Assembly (NCBI GenBank): GCA_028869355.1 | Contig: JAGWSK010000366.1 | Coordinates: 1 to 10,028, forward strand | Length of the DNA stretch: 10,028 nucleotides | From: Alphaproteobacteria bacterium | Lineage (GTDB): Bacteria; Pseudomonadota; Alphaproteobacteria; Micropepsales; Micropepsaceae | Direction: 5' to 3' | In this document: one piece after another, positions 1 to 7,118 of the stretch | Numbering within the stretch: position 1 is the stretch's first letter | Layout: each line of letters opens with the position of its first letter | Made by a program: the position numbers and the translations under genes | Notes under the pieces: generated by a model | The model's input: only the letters and a program-made list of their open reading frames with translations | Databases searched by the model: none | Told to the model about the DNA's origin: nothing

Positions 1-129
1 ATTGCGGTCAATCTTCGACTCGCCGAACCCGATGCCGTGGCGCAAATCCCGATCGACCACTTCGACGGCCTCAATAGCTTCGAGGATCTGGGGCGGGACG
101 GCCGATGCGTCACTGATTATTGGTTCTAA
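1..129 (+). CDS. Possible C-terminal fragment of an unidentified protein
   Basis: Frame 1 is open from the left edge to a TAA at 127-129 and encodes 42 residues ending in VTDYWF. About two thirds of its codons end in G or C, as expected for coding DNA here, but the antisense frame has a similar bias, so the strand is not certain. I do not recognise the family: the piece is acidic, with no cysteine cluster or membrane segment. If real, it ends 62 bp before the preferred moaA start and could belong to the same transcript. It could also be non-coding. Confidence 0.3.
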   Translation: MAVNLRLAEPDAVAQIPIDHFDGLNSFEDLGRDGRCVTDYWF

Positions 130-191
130 ACCGCCTCAAACTTGAACGGAGAGATTGGAATTTCGTCCTCCCGACTGCTAAATATCCCCCC

Positions 192-1181
192 ATGATCGAT
201 CCATTTGGCCGCCACATCAGCTATTTGCGGGTTTCGGTGACGGACCGCTGCGACTTCCGCTGCGTCTATTGCATGCCGGAACACATGACCTTTCTTCCCA
301 AGGCCGACGTATTGTCGCTGGAAGAACTCGACCGGCTGTGCGGTGCCTTCATCGGCAAAGGGGTCCGGAAACTACGCCTGACCGGCGGCGAACCATTGGT
401 CCGCCGCGAAGTCATGAAGTTGTTCCGCTCGCTCGGCTGCCGGGTCAAAACCGGCGAACTCGAAGAGTTGACACTGACCACCAATGGCAGCCAGCTTGGG
501 CGTTTTGCCGGAGAGCTCGCCGATTGCGGCGTCAGGCGGGTGAATGTCTCGGTCGACACCCTCGATCCGGCGAAATTCCGGGACATCACGCGCTGGGGCG
601 ATCTGCCCAAGGTTTTGGCCGGGATCGATGCGGCGCAGGAAGCCGGCCTCAAAATCAAAATTAATGTCGTCGCGCTCCGCGGCGTAAATGATCAGGAGAT
701 TCCCGATCTCATCCGCTGGGCTCACGCGCGCGCAATGGACATCACCCTCATCGAAACCATGCCGATGGGCGATGTCGATGCCGACCGCACCGAACAATAT
801 CTGCCGCTTTCCCTGGTCAAAGCCGAACTCGCGAAGCAATTCACCATGGATGCTACGCCGGAGCGCACCGGTGGGCCGGCGCGCTATGTGCGGGTGCAGG
901 AAACCAAAGGACGGCTCGGTTTCATCACGCCGCTGAGCCATAATTTCTGCGAAAGCTGCAATCGCGTAAGGCTCACCTGCACCGGGACGCTTTATATGTG
1001 CCTCGGACAGGAGGATTCGGCGGATTTGCGCGCTGTCCTGCGGGCGTCAAGCGATGATGCGGTGCTCGGCGCGGCCATCGACGAAGCGATTTCGCGCAAG
1101 CCCAAGGGCCATGATTTCATCATCGACCGGCGCCACAACCGCCCTGCCGTGGCGCGGCAGATGTCGCTGACCGGCGGCTGA
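192..1181 (+). CDS. moaA: GTP 3',8-cyclase MoaA (molybdenum cofactor biosynthesis)
   Basis: Radical S-adenosylmethionine enzyme that converts GTP to 3',8-cyclo-7,8-dihydro-GTP, the first step of molybdenum cofactor synthesis in the cytoplasm; MoaC then makes cyclic pyranopterin monophosphate. In a 329-residue product the N-terminal CxxxCxxC of the radical-SAM cluster is C20, C24 and C27, inside the family signature RVSVTDRCDFRCVYCM. TGGEP (64-68) contributes to SAM binding. The C-terminal second 4Fe-4S site is C-x2-C-x13-C at C253, C256 and C270, and the protein ends in the conserved Gly-Gly tail needed for activity in characterised MoaA. A TTG at 120 would add 24 residues unlike the family, so ATG 192 is preferred: homologues start just before DPFGR and are about 330 residues long. 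No strong Shine-Dalgarno is visible. nadK follows after 7 bp. No other moa or mob genes are in the window. Confidence 0.96.
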   Translation: MIDPFGRHISYLRVSVTDRCDFRCVYCMPEHMTFLPKADVLSLEELDRLCGAFIGKGVRKLRLTGGEPLVRREVMKLFRSLGCRVKTGELEELTLTTNGSQLGRFAGELADCGVRRVNVSVDTLDPAKFRDITRWGDLPKVLAGIDAAQEAGLKIKINVVALRGVNDQEIPDLIRWAHARAMDITLIETMPMGDVDADRTEQYLPLSLVKAELAKQFTMDATPERTGGPARYVRVQETKGRLGFITPLSHNFCESCNRVRLTCTGTLYMCLGQEDSADLRAVLRASSDDAVLGAAIDEAISRKPKGHDFIIDRRHNRPAVARQMSLTGG

Positions 1182-1188
1182 CCGGACA

Positions 1189-1947
1189 TTGCCGGAAAAA
1201 ATCCACTTTACTGCTTCCGAATCCTCCGGCGCCGTCGCCGCATTGGAGAAATTGCGCGCGCAGTATGGCGATGCCGGCGACGATGCTTCGGTCATTGTGG
1301 CATTGGGCGGCGACGGCTTCATACTGCAAACACTGCATCTGTTTCTTGGCCGTGACGTACCGATTTACGGCATGAATTTCGGCTCGATCGGGTTCCTGAT
1401 GAATGAATACCGCGAGGAGGGTCTGCCCGAGCGGTTGGCATCAGCCACGCCGGCACAGATTCATCCATTACTGATGCGCGCTGAAGTGCATGGCGAATGG
1501 ACCGAAGCCCTTGCCTTCAACGATGTGTCCCTGCTGCGCGAAACGCGGCAAACCGCGAAGCTGCGCATCAGTGTCGACGGCAAGGTGCGGCTGAACGAAC
1601 TGATTTGCGACGGGATTCTGATCGCCACCCCGGCCGGCAGCACCGCCTATAATCTATCGGCGCATGGTCCGATTTTACCGATCGAATCCGCCCTGCTCGC
1701 AATGACACCGCTGAGTGCCTTCCGGCCCCGGCGCTGGCGCGGTGCGCTGCTGCCGCATCGGGCAAAAATCCATATCGACATTCTCGAACCCGCCAAGCGG
1801 CCGGTCAGCGCGACGGCCGACAGTTTCGAGGTGCGCAATGTCACCCGGGTCGATATTGCCGAGGACCGCAGCACGTCCATGACCATGTTGTTCGATGCGG
1901 ACCGCAGCCTCGAAGAGCGCATCCTCGCCGAACAGTTCCTCTACTGA
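1189..1947 (+). CDS. nadK: NAD kinase
   Basis: Phosphorylates NAD to NADP in the cytoplasm, the main source of NADP. The 252-residue length fits short proteobacterial NAD kinases. GGDG is at 40-43, with D42 the expected catalytic aspartate; the nucleotide-binding FND (110-112) and DGILIATPAGSTAY (141-154) follow, and then the beta-rich C-terminal domain (SATADSFEVRNV). The start is TTG at 1189: an in-frame TGA lies at 1168-1170 and no ATG or GTG occurs between, so the first usable codon is TTG, and homologues begin in the same way (EKIHF). The start lies 7 bp after the moaA stop, which suggests shared transcription and perhaps coupled translation. The 3' end overlaps the convergent HIT gene by 7 bp. 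A fairly weak start codon on an essential gene hints at low expression, but that is inference. Confidence 0.95.
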   Translation: MPEKIHFTASESSGAVAALEKLRAQYGDAGDDASVIVALGGDGFILQTLHLFLGRDVPIYGMNFGSIGFLMNEYREEGLPERLASATPAQIHPLLMRAEVHGEWTEALAFNDVSLLRETRQTAKLRISVDGKVRLNELICDGILIATPAGSTAYNLSAHGPILPIESALLAMTPLSAFRPRRWRGALLPHRAKIHIDILEPAKRPVSATADSFEVRNVTRVDIAEDRSTSMTMLFDADRSLEERILAEQFLY

Positions 1948-2366
1948 TCCGCGCACAGCGACGCCAATTCGGCCGCGGCGCGTTCGCGTTCACTCGCCGG
2001 ATAGCGCACCGGATGGCCCCGGCCCCAAACCGGAAACGGCCAGGCAGCATCCGTCGTCCGGCGCGCGATAATATGCACATGCATTTGGCGCACGATATTT
2101 CCGATCATCCCGACATTCAGCTTGTCGCAGCCGTTGTGCGATGTGGTCCAGCGCTTAAGGATTGCACTGGCGCGCGCGATTTCGCCGGCCAGCAAATTTC
2201 TGTCCGCGGCTTCGAGATCGATAATTTCGGCAATGCCGTCCCGGCGGGGAACCAAAATGAGCCAGGGAAAGCGCATGTCATTCATCAGAAGCACGCGGCT
2301 GAGCGGCCAATCGCAAACCATTGCGGTATCGGCTGCGAGCTGGGGATGGAGAACGAAGTCTGTCAC
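1941..2366 (-). CDS. HIT-family nucleotide hydrolase/transferase
   Basis: A 141-residue histidine-triad (HIT) domain protein. HIT enzymes hydrolyse or transfer nucleotidyl groups (dinucleoside polyphosphates, nucleoside phosphoramidates) through a covalent His-nucleotide intermediate. The motif is Q94-M-H96-V-H98-I-I, so the first His of H-x-H-x-H is Gln, while the middle nucleophilic His (H96) and the third (H98) remain. Upstream are the HIT-fold strands FPWLILVPRR (33-42) and a KLNVGMIGN segment (82-90); downstream is DAAWPFPVWG (106-115), typical of a bacterial HIT subgroup. The substrate cannot be told. The start is GTG: its G-T-G-A overlaps the thiO stop, so translation is probably coupled to thiO. 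The stop TAG at 1941-1943 lies inside the nadK end. Confidence 0.88.
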   Translation of the reverse strand: MTDFVLHPQLAADTAMVCDWPLSRVLLMNDMRFPWLILVPRRDGIAEIIDLEAADRNLLAGEIARASAILKRWTTSHNGCDKLNVGMIGNIVRQMHVHIIARRTTDAAWPFPVWGRGHPVRYPASERERAAAELASLCADQ

Positions 2367-3445
2367 GTGAAGCGCAATGGGTTGAATGCTGCCGCGAGTT
2401 CCGTCGTTCGCCCCTCCAGGATGGCCGCCATTTTATCCGCGACCGCCGGCGCAAACAGAATACCGTTGCGGAACTGCCCGCCGGCAACATAAAGGCGCGA
2501 CAGTGAAGTTGCGCCGAGCACGGGCGCATCATCGGGAGTGTGCGGGCGCAACCCCGCCCAGACTTCCGCGAGCTGCCATTTCGGCAGTGAAGGAATGACA
2601 CGCGCGGCTGCCTGCCGCAGTTTCGCGCAAGCCTGCAGCTCAACCGAACTATCAAAGCCGGCATCTTCGACCGTTGCGCCAACCAGCAGACGGCCGGCCC
2701 GTGGCACCAGATAGACTTCACCCGCCCACAGCAAAGCATCGGGTAAGCCGATCCCGGCCGGAGGCGCATAGGCCATCATCTGTCCCTTCACCGGCCTGAC
2801 TGGAGGCAGGTCGAAATCCGGTGCGGAAATCAGATCCATCCAGGCGCCGCAGGCCAGCACAAAATTGTCGGCTTCCATCTGGCCGCGATCGGTCAGGAGC
2901 GCTGTGGCTTCGCCGGCCATGGTCAGGATGGACCGAACTTCGCAATTCTCACGGATAGTCACGCCTTTGGCGCGCAAAGCCGCGTAGAGCGCTTCGCACA
3001 TCGCGCGATTGTCCACCTGCGCGTCAGCATGGAAACAAATCGCGCCCAAAAGATTTGGCGACAACAATGGTTCGAGGCGCAGCAATTCATCGCGCGAGAG
3101 CCACTCTCCGGAGCCGTTGGCGCGGGCGCGCAGCGCTTTCGCCTGCTGCTGCGTTTCGGCGATAAGCAGCGAACCTGTTTCGCGAAAACCGACAGCGCAA
3201 CCCCCGGCGCGTTCGATCTCGGCAGCAAATTGCGGCCACAAGGCGCGCGATTCATGCGCGAGCTTCGCCATCTCGTCGGTCTCCCCGGCAAGTTCGCCGC
3301 CGGGTGCGAGCATTCCCGCAGCCGCCCAGGATGCGCCGCGCCCGCAAATCCCACGCTCGACGACTTCCACCGTGATGCCGTGACAGGAAAGCCGCCACGC
3401 AATGGCGAGCCCCGCGATTCCGCCGCCGGCGATAAGTACTTTCAT
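2363..3445 (-). CDS. thiO: Glycine oxidase ThiO (FAD-dependent)
   Basis: FAD-dependent D-amino-acid-oxidase-fold enzyme. In thiamine synthesis ThiO oxidises glycine to iminoglycine (dehydroglycine) for thiazole synthase ThiG. The 360-residue product opens with the Rossmann FAD motif GGGIAG (7-12), then GASWAAAGMLAP (38-48), a ThiO hallmark, a mid-domain PVKGQMMAY (218-226), and C-terminal GLRPHTPDDAPVLG (298-311) and GGQFRNGILFAP (322-333). R300 and R326 are the likely substrate-carboxylate arginines by analogy with Bacillus ThiO. ATG 3445 is preferred over the upstream TTG at 3481, which would put 12 extra residues before the usual MKVLIAGGG start. Cytoplasmic, no signal peptide. No thiS, thiG, thiE or TPP riboswitch is nearby, so it is not in a thi operon here; a general glycine or D-amino acid oxidase is the alternative. 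It is first in a two-gene unit with the HIT gene. Confidence 0.92.
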   Translation of the reverse strand: MKVLIAGGGIAGLAIAWRLSCHGITVEVVERGICGRGASWAAAGMLAPGGELAGETDEMAKLAHESRALWPQFAAEIERAGGCAVGFRETGSLLIAETQQQAKALRARANGSGEWLSRDELLRLEPLLSPNLLGAICFHADAQVDNRAMCEALYAALRAKGVTIRENCEVRSILTMAGEATALLTDRGQMEADNFVLACGAWMDLISAPDFDLPPVRPVKGQMMAYAPPAGIGLPDALLWAGEVYLVPRAGRLLVGATVEDAGFDSSVELQACAKLRQAAARVIPSLPKWQLAEVWAGLRPHTPDDAPVLGATSLSRLYVAGGQFRNGILFAPAVADKMAAILEGRTTELAAAFNPLRFT

Positions 3446-3488
3446 GCGCGAGGCTTTGGGCGATTGCCGCAGGCGAATCAAGTCCGCC

Positions 3489-3513
3489 GCGCGTGACGCG
3501 TCGTAGCACGCGC
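3489..3513. repeat. Inverted repeat GCGCGTG / CACGCGC at the msrA promoter
   Basis: A perfect 7-bp inverted repeat, GCGCGTG (3489-3495) and CACGCGC (3507-3513), with an 11-base centre that itself contains the palindrome ACGCGT (3496-3501). It overlaps the predicted -35 and lies just upstream of the -10 of msrA, in the divergent spacer between thiO and msrA. That location suits an operator, but GC-rich DNA yields such repeats by chance, so a function is only inferred. Confidence 0.4.
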
Positions 3514-3521
3514 CCTATAAT
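3493..3521 (+). promoter_or_regulatory. Predicted sigma-70-type promoter of msrA
   Basis: A perfect -10 hexamer TATAAT (3516-3521) is preceded at exactly 17 bp by GTGACG (3493-3498), which matches TTGACA at four of six positions. Transcription would start near 3528, leaving an untranslated leader of about 20 bases before the msrA ATG. A GGTGA at 3534-3538, 10 bases before the ATG, could serve as ribosome binding site. Confidence 0.6.
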
Positions 3522-3548
3522 CGGGCGAAATCTGGTGAACCGGAACAC

Positions 3549-4031
3549 ATGGAAAAAGCAGTATTTGGGGCGGGTTGTTTTTGGGGCGTGGAATCCTTCT
3601 TTCGCGAAGTGCCGGGCGTGGCCGACGCGGTCAGCGGCTATGCCGGCGGCACGGTGCCAAACCCAGGCTACAAACAGGTATGCAGCGGCACCACTGGCCA
3701 TGCTGAAGCGGTCGAAGTGACATTCGATCCGGCGATTGTCAGCTATGACAAGCTGTTGGACATTTACTTCGCCAATCATGACCCGACGACGCTGAACCGC
3801 CAGGGGCCCGATGTCGGGTCACAATATCGCTCGGTGATATTCACGATGACGCCGCAGCAGGCGATCGAGGCCCGCAAAAAAGTCGAACAGCTGACCGCGG
3901 CGAAGCGATTCAAACGGCCGATCGTCACCGCGGTCGAACCATTTCGCAATTTCTATCGCGCCGAGGAATATCATCAGCGCTATTTCGAGAAGAACGGTTT
4001 GCCATCCTGTCACGTGCAGATGCCCGATTAA
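3549..4031 (+). CDS. msrA: Peptide methionine sulfoxide reductase MsrA
   Basis: Reduces the S-epimer of methionine sulfoxide in oxidised proteins or free methionine, using thioredoxin; an antioxidant repair enzyme. The 160-residue product starts MEKAVFGAGCFWG, with the GCFWG signature and catalytic C10. E53 in GHAEAV and D88 in GPDVGSQYRS are the conserved residues around the sulfoxide. C154 in LPSCH near the C-terminus is the likely resolving cysteine; C45 (VCSGTTGH) is another conserved cysteine. There is no signal peptide, so it acts in the cytoplasm. No MsrB, which would handle the R-epimer, lies alongside. It has its own promoter (3493-3521), divergent from thiO. Its TAA (4029-4031) is followed by 93 bp of gene-free sequence before the next gene. 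Confidence 0.96.
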   Translation: MEKAVFGAGCFWGVESFFREVPGVADAVSGYAGGTVPNPGYKQVCSGTTGHAEAVEVTFDPAIVSYDKLLDIYFANHDPTTLNRQGPDVGSQYRSVIFTMTPQQAIEARKKVEQLTAAKRFKRPIVTAVEPFRNFYRAEEYHQRYFEKNGLPSCHVQMPD

Positions 4032-4109
4032 TTAACCAGCCCCCTATCGCTGCGCTTTCCAGCCTCCTTCGGTGAAGGCGAGCAAAGGGACTTGCATCTT
4101 GATTTCACA

Positions 4110-4116
4110 GAGGGGA
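4110..4116 (+). promoter_or_regulatory. Ribosome binding site that fixes the GGT start at GTG 4125
   Basis: GAGGGGA lies 8 bases upstream of GTG 4125. It makes this GTG the best start, since translating from there gives a classical signal peptide, whereas an earlier in-frame TTG at 4092 would add 11 residues ahead of it and has no such site. Confidence 0.65.
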
Positions 4117-4124
4117 GATCGGCT

Positions 4125-5858
4125 GTGAAATGGAAATTTACCGGGATCATCCTTATGGCCGCGCTCTATGCCAATACCAGTTCCGCCGCCGGTAATGGCG
4201 ACCGTTATGTCGGTGCGCCGTTCGCCACACGAGCGCCCGTCATCGCCCAGCACGGGATGGCCGGCACGATGCAGCCGCTCGCGTCGCAAATCGCCCTCGA
4301 TGTGCTGAAGAAAGGCGGGACTGCGGTCGATGCCGCGATCGCGGCCAACGCGGCGCTCGGCCTGATGGAACCGGTTTCATGCGGCGTCGGTGGCGATCTG
4401 TTCGCCATCGTCTGGGATCCGAAGACAAAGCACCTCTACGGCTATAACGGATCGGGCAGATCGCCCAAGGGACGCTCACTCGCCGACATGATGCGAAAGC
4501 TCGAAGGCAGTCCTGCCGTCCCTGCTTTCGGCTCTCTTTCGGTCACCGTGCCGGGCACCGTGGACGGCTGGTATGCGCTGCACGACAAGTTCGGAAAATT
4601 GCCGATGTCCGATTTACTGGCGCCGGCGATCTCATACGCCCGTGACGGTTTTCCCGTCAGCCAATACATTGCGGCACTTTGGGCGGCCAATATGGCGAGC
4701 CTGGCCGGATCGCCCGAAATCGAGGAATTTCAGAACGCCGAGCACACTTACCTGATCAATGGGGACGCACCCCAGCAAGGTCAGATATTCAAGAATCCGG
4801 ATCTGTCCCGTACCTATCAGGCTCTCTCGCAGGGTGGGCGCGATGCATTCTACAAAGGGTCGTTGGCGCGGACCATGGATGCCTATTTCCGGCGCATTGG
4901 CGGCGATCTTCGATATGAGGATTTTGCCGGCCATCATGGCGAATGGGTCGATCCGGTATCGGTCAATTATCGGGGCTTTGACGTCTATGAGCTGCCGCCC
5001 AACGGTCAGGGTGTGGCAGTCCTGGAGATGCTGAAAATTCTCGAGGGCTTTGACTTAACGAAAATGGGGCCCGGATCCGCCGACGCATTGCATGTCATGA
5101 TCGAAGCAAAGCGCCTGGCCTATGAGGACCTCGCGAAATATTTCGGGGATCCAGACTTCGTGAAGATCCCGGTTAAGACGCTGATCTCTCCGGAATATGC
5201 AAAAACGCGCAGGGCCCAGATCCATCTCGACCATGCCAATCCGAATATCGGTCCGGGCGAAGCAAAGCTGGTGAAAGGTGACACGACCTACCTGACCGTC
5301 GCGGACAAGGACGGCATGATGGTGTCGCTGATCCAGTCGAATTACGCGGATCTCGGCTCAGGGCTGGTTCCGGACGGCCTTGGCTTCATGTTCCACGATC
5401 GCGGTGCGCTGTTCTCGCTCGATCCCCATTCGCCCAATGTCTACGCACCGCGCAAACGGCCCTTCAACACCATCATTCCCGGCTTCGCCATGAAAGACGG
5501 CGAGCCGTGGCTGTCATTTGGCCTGATGGGTGGTGATATGCAGCCGCAGGGGCATGTTCAGGTTTTGGTCAACATGATCGACTTCGGCATGAACGTGCAG
5601 GAGGCAGGCGACTTCATGCGTTTTCGCCACGTCGGCGGTACCGAGGTCACGGGTCAGTCGGCCCGCGGGGTGGGCCTTGTCCAGATCGAGTCGGGGATTA
5701 CACCCTCGGTACGCGCGGAACTGACGAAACGCGGCTTCCAGCTTGTGCCGGGGACTGGCGGATTTGGCGGTTATCAGGCGATATTGCGGGACAAGAAGAA
5801 TGGCGTGTACTGGGGCGCCACCGAAATGCGCAAGGATGGAATAGCCATCGGTTACTGA
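4125..5858 (+). CDS. Exported gamma-glutamyltransferase-family protein (YwrD-like)
   Basis: Ntn-hydrolase of the gamma-glutamyltransferase/glutathione hydrolase family. Members cleave gamma-glutamyl bonds (glutathione and related peptides) after autoproteolysis into large and small subunits. The 577-residue length is usual. A signal peptide is seen (KWK, hydrophobic FTGIILMAALYA, cleavage near SSAA/GN), so the protein is likely periplasmic. The large-subunit N-terminus has the family block KGGTAVDAAIAANAALGLMEPVSCGVGGD. The predicted nucleophile is T387 of GDTTYLTVADKDG, where GGT proper has TTH; the Tyr and the following SLIQSNY and GSGLVPDGLG blocks point to the YwrD-like group. The FGLMGGDMQPQG segment resembles the oxyanion-hole region. 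Substrate is unproven. A PepSY membrane protein follows after 19 bp, so the two are probably one operon. Confidence 0.9.
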   Translation: MKWKFTGIILMAALYANTSSAAGNGDRYVGAPFATRAPVIAQHGMAGTMQPLASQIALDVLKKGGTAVDAAIAANAALGLMEPVSCGVGGDLFAIVWDPKTKHLYGYNGSGRSPKGRSLADMMRKLEGSPAVPAFGSLSVTVPGTVDGWYALHDKFGKLPMSDLLAPAISYARDGFPVSQYIAALWAANMASLAGSPEIEEFQNAEHTYLINGDAPQQGQIFKNPDLSRTYQALSQGGRDAFYKGSLARTMDAYFRRIGGDLRYEDFAGHHGEWVDPVSVNYRGFDVYELPPNGQGVAVLEMLKILEGFDLTKMGPGSADALHVMIEAKRLAYEDLAKYFGDPDFVKIPVKTLISPEYAKTRRAQIHLDHANPNIGPGEAKLVKGDTTYLTVADKDGMMVSLIQSNYADLGSGLVPDGLGFMFHDRGALFSLDPHSPNVYAPRKRPFNTIIPGFAMKDGEPWLSFGLMGGDMQPQGHVQVLVNMIDFGMNVQEAGDFMRFRHVGGTEVTGQSARGVGLVQIESGITPSVRAELTKRGFQLVPGTGGFGGYQAILRDKKNGVYWGATEMRKDGIAIGY

Positions 5859-5877
5859 TCACTTGCGGGGCTGGGAT

Positions 5878-7050
5878 ATGGGTTGGTGGCAATTCCGTAA
5901 GTGGTTGCAGCTCGTCCATCTCTGGGCCGGGCTCACGCTCGGCATTCCGATTATTGTTATCGGCCTGACCGGCAGCCTGATCGTTGCGCAGGACTGGTAT
6001 GCTGATTTATCTGCGCCCTCGGCCCCGGCGCGCGGCCCCGTACAGCCCATCGCCAATATCGTGATGGCGGCAGAAAAATTTGCTCCACCGGGCTGGCCTG
6101 TGACAGTCGTCGGCATGCCGACTCATGTCGGGATGGCGGCGGCGGTCCAGGTCGGCTTGCCACCCGGCCGCCGGCCGCCCCGCGGGCGCAATCTGCAGGG
6201 CCTGACGCTTTATCTGGATCCGGTCTCGCTGAAATTTCTGGGCAGTCAGGAACGCCGGCGTCAAAGCCAGATCAACCAAAATCTCCGAAGCCTGCACATC
6301 GCACTGATGGTGCCGCAATATTATGGCGTGCAGATTGTCGGCCTCCTTGGCGTCGCCATGGTCCTGTTCGGTATCTCGGGGCTGGCGCTGTGGTGGCCGC
6401 GCAAAGGTCAATGGCGGTCGGCATTCACAGTCAAAGCTGGCCTGTGGGGATTTCGTCTCAACCGCGATCTCCACGCCGTCACCGGATTCTGGTCGCTGTT
6501 GGTATTCCTGATCGTCTGTATCAGCGGAGTGGATCTCGCTTTTCCGGTCACCTTCCAGTCGGCTGTCGGCCGCGTCCTCCGGCTGGATTACACTTTAACC
6601 TCGGCGACAGTAGATCCGGCGACGGCAGCGACCATTATCAACCGCAATGCTCTCACTCCAGACGAGGCGACCCGCGTCGCGGCCACATCCGTGGCCCATG
6701 CCCGTGTCGTACAGGTGCAATTACCGCCGCGGCCGGACGGGGTGTATATGGTCACTCTGGTCCCGTGGATTGCCGGCGATACCGCGCCACAAATCTCCAC
6801 CTTCATCGGGCCCGGACCGCAAGTGCTTGATATCGTGGATCCCCGCAATTATTCGCCCGGAAAACAGATGCTCGTCTGGTTGCGAGTACTGCATTACGGA
6901 CAAGGACTGGGGGACATCTGGCGGGGGCTGGTACTGCTCTCCGGGCTACTGCCTTTGTTGTTTGGAATTACCGGATTTAGCATGTGGTGGCTAAAACGGG
7001 CGCAGCGGAACACAATCCCTGCCGCCATGGTGACTCAACCTGCCGAGTAA
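5878..7050 (+). CDS. PepSY-associated TM protein (PiuB/FoxB-like, possible iron reductase)
   Basis: A 390-residue inner-membrane protein of the PepSY_TM family. Four hydrophobic helices lie near residues 10-36, 149-173, 199-222 and 346-371, separated by two periplasmic-sized regions (about 37-148 and 223-345), the usual layout. H14, H140, H199 and H339 sit at helix ends in RKWLQLVHLWAGL, LRSLHIALM, NRDLHAVTGFW and LRVLHYGQGLGD; in FoxB-type relatives such histidines ligate b-type haem and the protein reduces ferric siderophores. A function in ferric-iron or other periplasmic reduction is therefore likely but not shown. The chosen ATG 5878 follows a GGGG at 5867-5870; a TTG at 5863 would add five residues. 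Tandem stops TAA TAA end it. It starts 19 bp after the GGT-family gene. No TonB receptor or siderophore gene is in the window. Confidence 0.83.
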   Translation: MGWWQFRKWLQLVHLWAGLTLGIPIIVIGLTGSLIVAQDWYADLSAPSAPARGPVQPIANIVMAAEKFAPPGWPVTVVGMPTHVGMAAAVQVGLPPGRRPPRGRNLQGLTLYLDPVSLKFLGSQERRRQSQINQNLRSLHIALMVPQYYGVQIVGLLGVAMVLFGISGLALWWPRKGQWRSAFTVKAGLWGFRLNRDLHAVTGFWSLLVFLIVCISGVDLAFPVTFQSAVGRVLRLDYTLTSATVDPATAATIINRNALTPDEATRVAATSVAHARVVQVQLPPRPDGVYMVTLVPWIAGDTAPQISTFIGPGPQVLDIVDPRNYSPGKQMLVWLRVLHYGQGLGDIWRGLVLLSGLLPLLFGITGFSMWWLKRAQRNTIPAAMVTQPAE

Positions 7051-7118
7051 TAAAATTACGCACGACGCGAAGGTTACGATTTGGTTGATGCCTATTTGCA
7101 ACATTTCATGATTTTTTG

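Noticed and set aside
1..60. Minus-strand gene starting at GTG near 60
   Set aside because: It would give only 20 residues within the window, with no recognisable motif, and competes with an equally plausible plus-strand frame.
372..941. 189-residue minus-strand open frame inside moaA
   Set aside because: It is the antisense shadow of moaA, whose cluster cysteines and GGEP motif prove the plus-strand frame.
4028..4035. TTAATTAA followed by ACCA as a CtrA site
   Set aside because: The spacing of the full CtrA motif (TTAA-N7-TTAAC) is not met; one half-site is expected by chance.
4062..4080. CCTTC-GGT-GAAGG hairpin between msrA and the GGT gene as a terminator
   Set aside because: The stem is only 5 bp with a 3-base loop and no T-run follows; not enough to call an intrinsic terminator.
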